Of a stretch of 64,000 nt of DNA, positions 41,000 through 49,980 are shown one piece after another. Each line of letters starts with the position of its first letter. The stretch's first letter is position 1. Origin of the DNA: Pseudarthrobacter oxydans (GTDB taxonomy: Bacteria > Actinomycetota > Actinomycetes > Actinomycetales > Micrococcaceae); the NCBI RefSeq assembly GCF_034258515.1, contig NZ_CP139438.1:4216001-4280000 (forward strand). Direction: 5' to 3'. Under the pieces are notes generated by a model, which ran no database searches, was not told where the DNA came from, and saw only the letters and a program-made list of their open reading frames with translations. Both the position numbers and the translations under genes were made by a program.

Positions 41000-42058
41000 A
41001 TGCCCTCCCCTGTGCTTTCTGCTGCCCGCGACGCTGCTGCGCTGCTTCCGCAGCACGCTCCCCTGGTCACCGCCACCCGTGACGGACTGGTGGAAAGCAT
41101 CCACTACGGATCGGCCATCGCCCTCGAAGCGGACGGCACTATGGCAGCGGCGGCAGGCGCACCCTCGGCGCCGTTCTACCCCCGGTCCTCCCTCAAGCCG
41201 CTCCAGGCCGTCGCCATGGTCCGCGCCGGACTCGAACTCCCGGCAGACCTCCTGGCCCTGGCCGCCGCGAGCCACTCGGGCGGTGCAATGCACCGCCAGG
41301 GAGCGCTGCGGATCCTCGAACAGCACGGGCTCAGCGTCAGCGACTTCGGCAACAGCAGGGATCTCCCCTACGGCGCAAGCGAGCGCGAAGAATGGCTGCG
41401 CACCGGGGGCCGGTCCACGCAGCTCACCCAGAACTGCTCCGGCAAGCACGCTGCCATGGCAGCCACGTGCGTCATCAACGGCTGGCCCGTCGAGGGTTAC
41501 CTGGATCCGTCGCACCCGCTGCAGCGGCTGGTTGCGGAGACCGTTACCGAACTGGCCGGGGAAGAGCCGCTCGGCCTCAGCACCGACGGCTGCGGAACAC
41601 CGCTGTTTGCCCTGACCTTGTCCGGCATGGCCCGCGCCTTCGGGCTGATTGCCCGCGCCGCCGCGGAGGACTGCGCCGGCGTTGGTGCACACGACGCCGA
41701 AGCCGCCGTCGGCCTCGCCATGCAGCAGCACCCGGAGATGGTGGCCGGCGAAAGCCGCGACGTCACCGAACTGATGCGCCTCCTTCCGGGCGCGGTGGCG
41801 AAGGACGGCTTTGAAGGCGTCCAGCTGGTGGGCCTGGCGGATGGCCGGTCCGTGGGCGTGAAGATTTCCGACGGCGGCGACCGCGCCCGGATGCCGGCCA
41901 CCGTCAAGCTGCTGGAGGCACTGGGCGTGGACACCGCTCCGCTGGCTGCCCTCGCAACCGCCCCGGTCCTCGGCGGAGGCCGCCAGGTGGGCCTGCTGCA
42001 GGCCGCCGGCTTCCTCTCCGAACCTTTCCTGTCCACACCCGTCAACGAAGCCCCGTAA
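41000..42058 (+). CDS. L-asparaginase (AsnaseII/thermolabile family)
   Basis: A 352-residue asparaginase of the Rhizobium-etli-type family (pfam asparaginase II), unrelated in fold to E. coli AnsB. YPRSSLKPLQAVAMV contains the conserved Ser-x-x-Lys, NCSGKHAAMAATC the second pair, and STDGCGTPLFALTL the Gly/Cys loop. It converts asparagine to aspartate and ammonia. It precedes aspA by six bases, so product flows directly to aspartase. Cytoplasmic. Confidence 0.9.
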   Translation: MPSPVLSAARDAAALLPQHAPLVTATRDGLVESIHYGSAIALEADGTMAAAAGAPSAPFYPRSSLKPLQAVAMVRAGLELPADLLALAAASHSGGAMHRQGALRILEQHGLSVSDFGNSRDLPYGASEREEWLRTGGRSTQLTQNCSGKHAAMAATCVINGWPVEGYLDPSHPLQRLVAETVTELAGEEPLGLSTDGCGTPLFALTLSGMARAFGLIARAAAEDCAGVGAHDAEAAVGLAMQQHPEMVAGESRDVTELMRLLPGAVAKDGFEGVQLVGLADGRSVGVKISDGGDRARMPATVKLLEALGVDTAPLAALATAPVLGGGRQVGLLQAAGFLSEPFLSTPVNEAP

Positions 42059-42064
42059 GGACAC

Positions 42065-43486
42065 ATGACCACCGTCGAGACAACTGCCCCCGCACCGAGC
42101 CGCTCAGAACACGACCTGCTCGGCGACCGCGACATCCCCGCCCACGCCTATTGGGGCGTCCACACGCTCCGGGCCGTGGAAAACTTCCCCATCACCGGCC
42201 AAAAGCTCTCGTCCAACATGCACTTGGTCCGCGGACTGGCAGCGGTCAAGCTGGCCGCCGCCCGCACCAACCGGGAGCTTGGCCTGCTGGACGCCGAACG
42301 CGCGGACGCCATCGAGCAGGCCTGCCAGGACGTCCTGGGCGGCCAGCTGGCCGACCAGTTCGTGGTGGACGTCATCCAGGGAGGTGCCGGGACGTCGTCG
42401 AACATGAACGCCAACGAGGTCATCGCCAACCGCGCCCTCGAAATCCTGGGCCACCCCAAGGGCGACTACGCCCGCCTCCACCCCAATGACCACGTCAACC
42501 TCAGCCAGTCCACCAACGACGTGTACCCCACGGCGGTCAAGCTGGGCACCATCTTCGCTGCGCGGGAACTGCTGGACGCGCTGGCGGAACTGGAAGAGGC
42601 CTGCGCCTCGAAGGCCCTGGAATTCCGCACCGTGGTCAAGATGGGCCGCACCCAGCTGCAGGACGCGGTCCCCATGACCCTGGGCCAGGAATTCGGCAGC
42701 TACGCCATCACCATCGGCGAAGACCGGCTGCGCCTCGCCGAGGCCGAACTGCTGATTCACGAGATCAACCTTGGCGCCACCGCCATCGGCACCGGCCTGA
42801 ATGCCCCCGCCGGCTATGCGGAAGCAGCATGCCGCCACCTGGCGGAAGTCACCGGCCTGCCGCTGGTGACCGCGCCGGACCTGATCGAAGCCACCCAGGA
42901 CGTGGGCGCCTTCGTCCACCTGTCCGGTGTACTCAAGCGCGTGGCCGTGAAGCTGTCCAAGATCTGCAACGACCTCCGCCTGCTCTCCTCCGGCCCCCGC
43001 GCCGGATTCGGCGAAATCAACCTCCCGGCCGTCCAGTCCGGCTCCTCCATCATGCCCGGCAAGATCAACCCGGTGATCCCGGAAGTGGTCAGCCAGGTGG
43101 CCTACGAAGTCATCGGAAATGACGTCACCATCACCATGGCCGCCGAAGCCGGGCAGCTCCAGCTCAACGCCTTCGAACCCATCATCGTCCACAGCCTCCA
43201 CAAGAGCATCTCCCACCTGGAAGCCGCGTGCCGCACCCTTACGGCCCGCTGCATCCGGGGCATCACCGCCAACACCGAACACCTCCGCCGCACGGTGGAA
43301 CAGTCCATCGGCCTGGTCACGGCCCTCAATCCCCACCTGGGCTACGCCACCGCCACCGCCATCGCCAAGGAAGCCCTCGCAACAGGCAAGGGCGTAGCCG
43401 AACTGGTCCTGGAACACGGACTCCTCACGGACGCGCAGCTCCAGGAGCTCCTCAGCCCCGAACGCCTCGCCAACCTCAGCAAGTAG
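42065..43486 (+). CDS. aspA: Aspartate ammonia-lyase
   Basis: A 473-residue aspartase: GSSIMPGKINPVIPEV is the fumarase/aspartase signature carrying the catalytic serine loop, and TSSNMNANEVIANRALE, NDVYPTAVKLG and the QDAVPMTLGQEF segments match the family. It converts aspartate to fumarate and ammonia. It follows asparaginase by six bases and precedes the permease by 16 bases. A closely related fumarase is the only alternative; NEVI and the context with asparaginase favour aspartase. Confidence 0.93.
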   Translation: MTTVETTAPAPSRSEHDLLGDRDIPAHAYWGVHTLRAVENFPITGQKLSSNMHLVRGLAAVKLAAARTNRELGLLDAERADAIEQACQDVLGGQLADQFVVDVIQGGAGTSSNMNANEVIANRALEILGHPKGDYARLHPNDHVNLSQSTNDVYPTAVKLGTIFAARELLDALAELEEACASKALEFRTVVKMGRTQLQDAVPMTLGQEFGSYAITIGEDRLRLAEAELLIHEINLGATAIGTGLNAPAGYAEAACRHLAEVTGLPLVTAPDLIEATQDVGAFVHLSGVLKRVAVKLSKICNDLRLLSSGPRAGFGEINLPAVQSGSSIMPGKINPVIPEVVSQVAYEVIGNDVTITMAAEAGQLQLNAFEPIIVHSLHKSISHLEAACRTLTARCIRGITANTEHLRRTVEQSIGLVTALNPHLGYATATAIAKEALATGKGVAELVLEHGLLTDAQLQELLSPERLANLSK

Positions 43487-43502
43487 CCATTAAGGACACC
43501 CC

Positions 43503-45017
43503 ATGACGAATCCCCCCATCCCAGACCACATCATTGACGGCGGGCACGCCCATGCCTCCGAGACCGCCCTGCATGCCGAGGACAAGGGCTACCGCAAGAA
43601 CCTCAAGCCCCGGCAGATCCAGATGATCGCGATCGGCGGTGCGATCGGCACCGGCCTGTTCCTCGGCGCCGGCGGCCGGCTCAACGCCGCGGGCCCGTCC
43701 CTGGTCATCGCCTACGCCGTCTGCGGGTTCTTCGCGTTCCTGATCCTGCGCGCCCTGGGCGAACTGGTCCTCCACCGCCCCTCCTCCGGCTCGTTCGTCT
43801 CCTACGCCCGCGAATTCTTCGGCGAAAAAGCCGCGTTCGTCTCCGGCTGGTTCTACTGGATCAACTGGGCCACCACCACCATCGTGGACATCACCGCCGC
43901 CGCCCTCTACATGAACTTCTTCGGCAACTACATCCCCTGGATGGCAGCCGTCCCGCAATGGGCCTGGGCACTGACCGCCCTGATCGTGGTCCTCGCCCTG
44001 AACCTCGTCTCCGTGAAGGTCTTCGGCGAAATGGAATTCTGGTTCGCCCTGATCAAAGTCGCCGCCCTGGTCATCTTCCTCATCGCCGGCACCTACTTCG
44101 TCATCTTCGGCACCCCCGTGGACGGCCAGCAAGTCGGCCTGAGCCTCCTCTCGGACAACGGCGGCATCTTCCCCAACGGCCTGCTCCCCATGATCATCCT
44201 CATGCAGGGCGTCCTCTTCGCCTACGCCTCCATCGAACTCGTCGGCACCGCCGCCGGCGAAACCGAAAACCCCGAAAAGATCATGCCCAAAGCCATCAAC
44301 TCCGTGGTCTTCCGCATCGCCGTGTTCTACGTCGGCTCCGTCATCCTCCTGGCCCTGCTGCTGCCCTACACCTCCTACGAAAAGGGCGTCAGCCCCTTCG
44401 TCACGTTCTTCGGCTCCATCGGCATCCAGGGCGTGGACGTCATCATGAACCTCGTCGTCCTCACCGCCGCCCTGTCCTCCCTCAACGCCGGCCTCTACTC
44501 CACCGGACGCATCCTGCGCTCCATGTCCGTCAACGGCTCCGCCCCGCGCTTCGCCTCCCGCATGAACAAAGCAGGCGTCCCCTACGGCGGCATCGCCATC
44601 ACCGCCGCCGTCTCCCTCCTGGGCGTCCCCCTGAACTACCTCGTCCCCGCCCAGGCCTTCGAAATCGTCCTCAACGTCGCCTCCGTGGGCATCATCATGA
44701 CCTGGGCAACCATCGTCCTGTGCCAAATCCAGCTCAAACGCTGGGCCGACAAAGGCTGGCTCGAACGCCCCACCTTCCGCATGATCGGCGCCCCCTACAC
44801 CGGCTACCTCTCCCTCCTCTTCCTCGTGGGCGTGCTCGTGATGGTCTTCATCGACTCCCCCCTCACCATGCTCGTCACCGCCATCGCCTCCGCCCTCATG
44901 GTCGTCGGCTGGTACGCCTGCCGCACCCGCATCCGCGAAATCGCCGAAACCCGCGAAGGCTTTACCGGCCTCTCCCCCGTGGTCGCCAACCCGCCGGCGG
45001 CCGCCTTCAAGAAGTAA
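43503..45017 (+). CDS. Amino-acid permease (asparagine/aspartate type)
   Basis: A 504-residue APC-superfamily permease with about twelve membrane segments. [20 protein letters not shown] is the standard first-helix signature, and [19 protein letters not shown] the conserved helix 6 region with proton or substrate contacts. Position at the end of the asparaginase-aspartase cluster points to asparagine or a related amino acid as substrate. AAGGAC gives the ribosome-binding site. Confidence 0.92.
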   Translation: MTNPPIPDHIIDGGHAHASETALHAEDKGYRKNLKPRQIQMIAIGGAIGTGLFLGAGGRLNAAGPSLVIAYAVCGFFAFLILRALGELVLHRPSSGSFVSYAREFFGEKAAFVSGWFYWINWATTTIVDITAAALYMNFFGNYIPWMAAVPQWAWALTALIVVLALNLVSVKVFGEMEFWFALIKVAALVIFLIAGTYFVIFGTPVDGQQVGLSLLSDNGGIFPNGLLPMIILMQGVLFAYASIELVGTAAGETENPEKIMPKAINSVVFRIAVFYVGSVILLALLLPYTSYEKGVSPFVTFFGSIGIQGVDVIMNLVVLTAALSSLNAGLYSTGRILRSMSVNGSAPRFASRMNKAGVPYGGIAITAAVSLLGVPLNYLVPAQAFEIVLNVASVGIIMTWATIVLCQIQLKRWADKGWLERPTFRMIGAPYTGYLSLLFLVGVLVMVFIDSPLTMLVTAIASALMVVGWYACRTRIREIAETREGFTGLSPVVANPPAAAFKK

Positions 45018-45035
45018 CCCACCGTCCTTAACGTC

Positions 45036-45085
45036 CGACGGCGGCACGCAGGTTCTGGAGCTGCAGAACCTGTGTGCCGCCGTCG
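45036..45085. terminator. Long bidirectional hairpin between permease and ggt
   Basis: Arms of 22 bp (45036-45057 and 45064-45085) pair with one G-U and a six-base loop. It starts with CGACGGCGG and ends with CCGCCGTCG. It lies between convergent genes and can terminate both, although T-runs are short. Confidence 0.75.
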
Positions 45086-45125
45086 CGGTTTAACGCTCGA
45101 CGCTTGAGGCGGCAGGCGTGACCAG

Positions 45126-46964
45126 TTACTTGGCGGGATCCACCACCATCGCCGATCCGCCGCCGCGCCTTGCCGGCTCGGCCGCGGCGACCACCAGTCC
45201 GTCATCCAGGAACTCAATGGCCGTGGCTGCGCCAATTTCTGCCGCCGAGGTTCCGGGGGCGCCCGCTGCCACAAGCTTGTGCTTGTACGTCGACGTCAGG
45301 ACGGGCCCGTACGCATCGATGAATGCCTGTTCAGCCACAACATTTTCCGTGTTCCGCTGGGTGCCGCGGGGAGCAGCCAGGGCCTCCGAGATGGTCATCC
45401 CCAGGTCAATACGGTTGATGAGCGTCTGCAGGACGGTGGTGATGATGGTGGAACCGCCCGGCGAGCCGAGTGCCACGAAAGGTTCGCCCTCTTTCAGGAC
45501 GATGGTGGGCGACATGGACGAGCGGGGCCGCTTGCCCGGCTGGATCCGGTTGGGATCCGTTTCGCTGTACACCACCGAGAAGTCCGTGAGCTCGTTGTTG
45601 AGGATGAATCCCCGGCCGGGAACCACGATGCCGGAACCGCCGGTCTGCTCGATGGTGAGGGTGTACTCCACCACGTTGCCCCACTTGTCTGAAACGGTCA
45701 GGTTGGTGGTGGAGATGTTCTCGGTGTCCTTCTCATCGGCGAGCGCTGCCGGCTTCACCGGGCACACGCCGTCGTACGACGTGACGTCTCCGGCGGTCTG
45801 CAGCGGCTTGACGGCCGCCGCCAGCGGATTGATCTCGCAGGCCCGTTCCTTGCCGAACACCGGATCCAGGAGCGCATTCGTGGGAACGTCCACAAAGGCG
45901 GGATCGCCGACGTACTTGGCGCGGTCCGCGAAGGCAAGCGCGCTGGCTTCGAGGTAGTGGTGCAGCACCTTGGGCACGTCAGCCTTCAGGGACGGAAGAT
46001 CGAACACCTCCAGGATGTTCAACGCCTCACCCACCGTGGTTCCACCACTGCTGGACGGGGCCATCCCATAGACGTCGTAGCCGCGGTAGTTCACATGGGT
46101 GGGCTCCTGGTCCAGCGCCTCGTAGTCCTTGAGGTCCTTGGTGGTCATGACCCCCGCCGGGCCGGGCAGGGCGGAACCGGGAACCATCGGCGGGTTCTGG
46201 ACTGTCTCCGCGATCTCCTTCGCAAGGGGACCTTTATAGAAGGCCTTCATGCCCTTCTTGGCCAGGAGCTGGTAGGTATCGGCGAGGCCGGGGTTCTTGA
46301 AGATTGTCCCCACGGCCGGTGCGTCGCCACCTGGCAGGAAGAGCTCACTGGTGGATGTGAAGGGCTGGAACCGGTCCTTGTTGTCCAGCGTCTGCTGCTG
46401 GAATGTGGCGTCTACAACAAAGCCCCTGGTGGCAACCTCGATGGCCGGTTCAAGGGCCTCCTCCAGGCTGACGCTCCCCCAGCGCTCGAGTGCGCGTTCC
46501 CATGTGGCAGGCGTGCCGGGCACGCCCACTGACATGCCGCTCGTGGCCTGCTTGCGGAACGGGTATGCCGCACCCGTGGCAGGGTCAATGAATGCATCCC
46601 GGGGCATGGCGGCCGGGGCCGTCTCGCGGCCGTCGATGGTGCTGACTTTGCCGCTGTCAGCGTCGTAGTACACAAAGTAGCCGCCGCCGCCGATACCGGC
46701 ACTGTACGGCTCCGTGACTCCCAGGGTGGCTGCTGCCGCGACGGCGGCGTCGACGGCGTTGCCGCCCTCGCGGAGGACTTCGATGGCCGCCGCCGAGGCT
46801 TCAGGGTCCACGGTGCTGACCGCACCGCCGTAGCCGGTGGCCACGGGTTGTTTTTGGGTTTGCCGCTCGTCAGCGGAAGCGGCGGGGCTCATGATGGCGC
46901 CGGTGGTCACGCTCATCGCCAGCGCTGCGGTTACGGCAGCGAGCCGGCGTCCCGGATATGGCAT
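45126..46964 (-). CDS. ggt: Gamma-glutamyltransferase
   Basis: A 612-residue gamma-glutamyltransferase (glutathione hydrolase). It has a cleavable signal peptide (RLAAVTAALAMSVTTGAIMSPAASA). The N-terminal large chain has GNAVDAAVAAAATLGVTEPYSAGIGGGGYF, and TTNLTVSDKWGNVVEYT holds the autoprocessing threonine that becomes the catalytic N-terminus. It cleaves gamma-glutamyl bonds outside the cell. The ATG at 46964 is preceded by AGGAG; a longer frame from 47000 lacks such a site. It converges with the permease. Confidence 0.95.
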   Translation of the reverse strand: MPYPGRRLAAVTAALAMSVTTGAIMSPAASADERQTQKQPVATGYGGAVSTVDPEASAAAIEVLREGGNAVDAAVAAAATLGVTEPYSAGIGGGGYFVYYDADSGKVSTIDGRETAPAAMPRDAFIDPATGAAYPFRKQATSGMSVGVPGTPATWERALERWGSVSLEEALEPAIEVATRGFVVDATFQQQTLDNKDRFQPFTSTSELFLPGGDAPAVGTIFKNPGLADTYQLLAKKGMKAFYKGPLAKEIAETVQNPPMVPGSALPGPAGVMTTKDLKDYEALDQEPTHVNYRGYDVYGMAPSSSGGTTVGEALNILEVFDLPSLKADVPKVLHHYLEASALAFADRAKYVGDPAFVDVPTNALLDPVFGKERACEINPLAAAVKPLQTAGDVTSYDGVCPVKPAALADEKDTENISTTNLTVSDKWGNVVEYTLTIEQTGGSGIVVPGRGFILNNELTDFSVVYSETDPNRIQPGKRPRSSMSPTIVLKEGEPFVALGSPGGSTIITTVLQTLINRIDLGMTISEALAAPRGTQRNTENVVAEQAFIDAYGPVLTSTYKHKLVAAGAPGTSAAEIGAATAIEFLDDGLVVAAAEPARRGGGSAMVVDPAK

Positions 46965-47146
46965 GGTTGCTCCTGAATGGGTGTGGGTGAGGTGGGTCAC
47001 ACGCTACTCCTCGGGCATGACACTCTCAACGGTGCCGGCCACGCTCTTGCCCCGCAGGCTGCCGCGCTCGGTAGCATGAAAGCCATTGCGGGCAGCAGGA
47101 CCACCAGCGCCGGCGCGCCACAGGGCCGGGGAAGACGAGGTACTCC

Positions 47147-48094
47147 ATGTCAGGATCGAAACTCGCCATCGTCGGCGCGGGGAGCGTCGGCACCTCCCTG
47201 GCGTACGCCGCCCTCATCCGCGGTTCAGCCGGCAGCATCGCCCTGTTCGACGTCAACGCCGCCAAGGCCGACGCCGAAGTCCTGGACCTCGCCCACGGCA
47301 CCCAGTTCGCTGCTGCCGCTGCGTCCGTGACCGGCGGCGGTGACATCGCCGTGACGGAGGGTGCGGACGTCGTCGTCATCACCGCCGGGGCCAAGCAGGC
47401 GCCGGGCCAGACGCGCCTGTACCTGGCCGGAACCAACGTCCGGATCCTGGAAGACCTCATGCCGCGGCTGCTCGAGCGCTCCCCGGACGCCGTCTACGTC
47501 CTGGTCACCAATCCCTGCGATGTGCTCACGGTGGCAGCGCAGCAAATCTCCGGACTTCCAACGGGACGCATCTTTTCGTCAGGAACCGTCCTGGACACCT
47601 CCCGGCTGCGGTGGCTGCTGGCACGCCGTGCCGGCGTGGCCGTGGCCAGCGTCCACGCCAGCATTATTGGCGAGCACGGAGATACGGAGTTCCCGGCCTG
47701 GTCCACCGCCACCATCGGCCCCATCCCGGTCCGCGACTGGAAGGTGGACGGCGAGCGCGTCTTCACCCCCGATTACCTTGCCGAAACGGCACGCGAAGTG
47801 ACGCAGGCGGCCTACAAGGTCATTGCCGGAAAGGGCGCAACCAACTACGCCATCGGCCTCTCCGGCGCACGCATCGTGGAAGCGCTCCTTCGGGACGAGA
47901 ACGCGGTGCTGCCCGTGTCCACGGTCCTGGCGGGACAGCACGGAATCTCAGGGGTGGCGCTCTCCCTGCCGAGCATCGTGGGACGCGGCGGCGTCCGCAC
48001 CGTCCTCGAAATGCCCATGGACGACGGTGAAGTGGCGGCCCTGCAGCATTCCGCGGATACCCTCCGGAACACGCTGGGCACCCTGGGGATCTGA
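47147..48094 (+). CDS. ldh: L-lactate dehydrogenase
   Basis: A 315-residue NAD-dependent lactate dehydrogenase: [20 protein letters not shown] is the nucleotide-binding motif, VTNPCDVLT and [15 protein letters not shown] hold the catalytic region with His in GEHGD, and the substrate arginine is in DTSRLRWLL. It interconverts pyruvate and lactate. A malate dehydrogenase is excluded by the [14 protein letters not shown] loop, where glutamine sits at the specificity position. GAGG precedes the ATG. A divergent ggt is 180 bases away. Confidence 0.92.
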   Translation: MSGSKLAIVGAGSVGTSLAYAALIRGSAGSIALFDVNAAKADAEVLDLAHGTQFAAAAASVTGGGDIAVTEGADVVVITAGAKQAPGQTRLYLAGTNVRILEDLMPRLLERSPDAVYVLVTNPCDVLTVAAQQISGLPTGRIFSSGTVLDTSRLRWLLARRAGVAVASVHASIIGEHGDTEFPAWSTATIGPIPVRDWKVDGERVFTPDYLAETAREVTQAAYKVIAGKGATNYAIGLSGARIVEALLRDENAVLPVSTVLAGQHGISGVALSLPSIVGRGGVRTVLEMPMDDGEVAALQHSADTLRNTLGTLGI

Positions 48095-48177
48095 GGGATC
48101 TGACCGGCCTGCCCCCTCCCTGTCCTCCAAGAGGCCCTCGTGCCAGAGGCATTCTTTGAGTCAACACGTCCACCCTG

Positions 48178-48206
48178 TTGACGGCCCGCGGGCTTAGGTC
48201 TAGCCT
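48178..48206 (+). promoter_or_regulatory. Promoter of the DUF4242 gene
   Basis: TTGACG (48178-48183), a 17-base spacer and TAGCCT (48201-48206), about 50 bases before the ATG, which also has AAGGAGCAC upstream. Confidence 0.65.
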
Positions 48207-48258
48207 CGGGCACATCCTGCTGTTTCAACGATGAACCTAGTTAAGGAGCACAGCCAGC

Positions 48259-48507
48259 ATGCCGGAATTCATGGACGTCCACCACAATATGGTCGGAATC
48301 ACCAAGGAGGCCCTCCAGGAGGCCCACAACGCGGACCTTGCCATCCAAGGCGACGAGAGCGTTGACTTCAAATCGGCCTGGGCCGATCCCGAATCAGGTT
48401 ATGTCTACTGCCTGTCAGAAGCCCCCTCTGCTGACGCTGTGCGTCGTATCCATGAGCGCGCGGGCCACCCCGCAGACGAAGTACATCCTGTTCCGATCAA
48501 GGTCTGA
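48259..48507 (+). CDS. SCO4226-type nickel-binding protein (DUF4242)
   Basis: An 82-residue DUF4242 protein: MPEFMDVHHNMVGITKEALQ, ADLAIQGDESVDFKSAWADP and SADAVRRIHERAGHPADEVHPVPI match the SCO4226 ferredoxin-like nickel-binding family of streptomycetes. The histidines at the N-terminus and in the GHPADEVH region are the expected metal ligands. Biological role is unknown. It has its own promoter and a strong ribosome-binding site and probably is monocistronic. Confidence 0.88.
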   Translation: MPEFMDVHHNMVGITKEALQEAHNADLAIQGDESVDFKSAWADPESGYVYCLSEAPSADAVRRIHERAGHPADEVHPVPIKV

Positions 48508-48654
48508 CCACTGGCCCGTTGGCCGCCATGTAATGCAACGTCCCCGCAACCCTTCGTCGCGGGCTGATCGCCTATGCTCAGCAGAGCGCTTTACCTTGCT
48601 GCTCTGTGCAAGCCAGCGACGCAGTTCAACGACGAACCACCCGGGAGACACGGC

Positions 48655-49971
48655 ATGACCAACTGGCGGATCAGGGACTTCCACTCGGCGGACCTGGACG
48701 GGATCCTTCACCTGTGGGAGACCCTCAAAGCGAACAATGTGGAACCCGTCTATGCCCTCTCCGAGGTGCTGGCTTCCTGTGAGAAGGACCATGCCGTGGT
48801 GGCGGTGCAGGGCGAGCAGGTGGTGGGCGCCGCGGTCGGACGCGCCGCCCACGACCAGGGCTGGATTGTCTTCCTGGCAACGCTGCCCGAGTACCGCGGC
48901 CGGGGCATCGGCACCTCGCTGCTCGCCGCCGTCGAAAACCGGATGGCGCCCCACGGCCTGAACAAGCTCTCGGCCCTCATGCCGGAATCGGAAACCCGGG
49001 TGGAGGCATTCCTCAGCCGGGGCTTCGCGTTGAAGAAGAACCTGCGCTACTTCGAGCGCACCATTCCCGTCCAGCGGCAGGAACTCGGCGCGCTGGGCCA
49101 GCTCGGCGGGCGTGTGCTGGCGCGGGACCTGTGGGAAAACGTGGCGGGCATGCGCAAGGAGAAGGAACTGCTGGAACGCCGCCTGGTCCTTCCCCTGGCC
49201 GAGGCCGATCTAGCCGATGAATTCGGCGTAGTGCCGCCGCGCGCCGTCGTGCTCTTCGGCCCGCCCGGCACCGGCAAGACCACCTTCGCCAAGGCCATCG
49301 CCTCCCGCCTGGAATGGCCCTTCGTTGAGGTGTTCCCCTCCCGGCTCGCGGCCGACCCGCAGGGCCTGGCCGGGGCACTGCGCGAAACATTCCTGGAAAT
49401 CGCCGAGCTGGAGCACGCCGTGGTGTTCATCGACGAGGTGGAAGAGATCGCCGCCCAGCGCTCGGGCGAGCCGCCGTCACCCCTGCAGGGCGTCACCAAC
49501 GAGCTCCTCAAGATCATCCCGGCCTTCCGCGAACAGCCCGGCCGGCTGCTGGTGTGCGCCACCAACTTTATCCGCGCCCTGGATTCCGCCTTCCTGCGGC
49601 ACGGCCGGTTCGACTACGTAATTCCTATCGGGCTGCCGGACCGGCAGGCCCGCGAAGCCATGTGGCAGCGCTTCATCCCTGCCCCCGTGGTGGACGCCGT
49701 GGACGTGGAGTTGCTGGTGGACAAAACCGAAGGCTTCTCCCCCGCGGATATCGAGTATGCGGCCCGCAGCGCGTCCCAGCGTGCGCTGGAAAAAGCAGTG
49801 TACGACGACGGCGGGCTGGCTTCCGGCGGCACGGCCTCTGTCCGCGAGGCGGTCCGGAAGGGGCCCTCCACGCAGGATTACCTCGACGCCATCGCCGACA
49901 CCCGGACCACCGTCAGCGCCGAGGTGCACCAGGACTTCCTGGAGGACATCGACGCTTTGGGGCGCGTGTAG
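48655..49971 (+). CDS. GNAT acetyltransferase - AAA+ ATPase fusion
   Basis: A 438-residue protein with two recognisable parts. Residues 1-140 are a GNAT N-acetyltransferase domain with the acetyl-CoA loop RGRGIGTSLL (81-90). Residues 165-430 are an AAA+ ATPase of the classic (FtsH/proteasomal ATPase-like) type: Walker A GPPGTGKT (202-209), Walker B VVFIDEVE (256-263), sensor 1 CATN (301-304) and arginine fingers LRHGRFD (314-320). There is no protease domain. The ATPase could remodel a partner that the GNAT domain modifies or binds. The ATG at 48655 follows GGGAGA. The stop is overlapped by the promoter of the next gene. Confidence 0.85.
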   Translation: MTNWRIRDFHSADLDGILHLWETLKANNVEPVYALSEVLASCEKDHAVVAVQGEQVVGAAVGRAAHDQGWIVFLATLPEYRGRGIGTSLLAAVENRMAPHGLNKLSALMPESETRVEAFLSRGFALKKNLRYFERTIPVQRQELGALGQLGGRVLARDLWENVAGMRKEKELLERRLVLPLAEADLADEFGVVPPRAVVLFGPPGTGKTTFAKAIASRLEWPFVEVFPSRLAADPQGLAGALRETFLEIAELEHAVVFIDEVEEIAAQRSGEPPSPLQGVTNELLKIIPAFREQPGRLLVCATNFIRALDSAFLRHGRFDYVIPIGLPDRQAREAMWQRFIPAPVVDAVDVELLVDKTEGFSPADIEYAARSASQRALEKAVYDDGGLASGGTASVREAVRKGPSTQDYLDAIADTRTTVSAEVHQDFLEDIDALGRV

Positions 49972-49974
49972 CTT
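49969..49974 (+). promoter_or_regulatory. -10 box of ltrA-type gene over the upstream stop
   Basis: TAGCTT begins with the TAG stop codon of the GNAT-AAA gene and lies six bases (TTATTT) before the ATG at 49981, with no Shine-Dalgarno. A leaderless promoter inside the gene junction is likely. Confidence 0.5.
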
Positions 49975-49980
49975 TTATTT

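Noticed and set aside
43476..45047. 523-residue minus-strand frame opposite the permease
   Set aside because: Gly/Asp/Glu/His-rich antisense of a membrane protein gene; not a real protein pattern.
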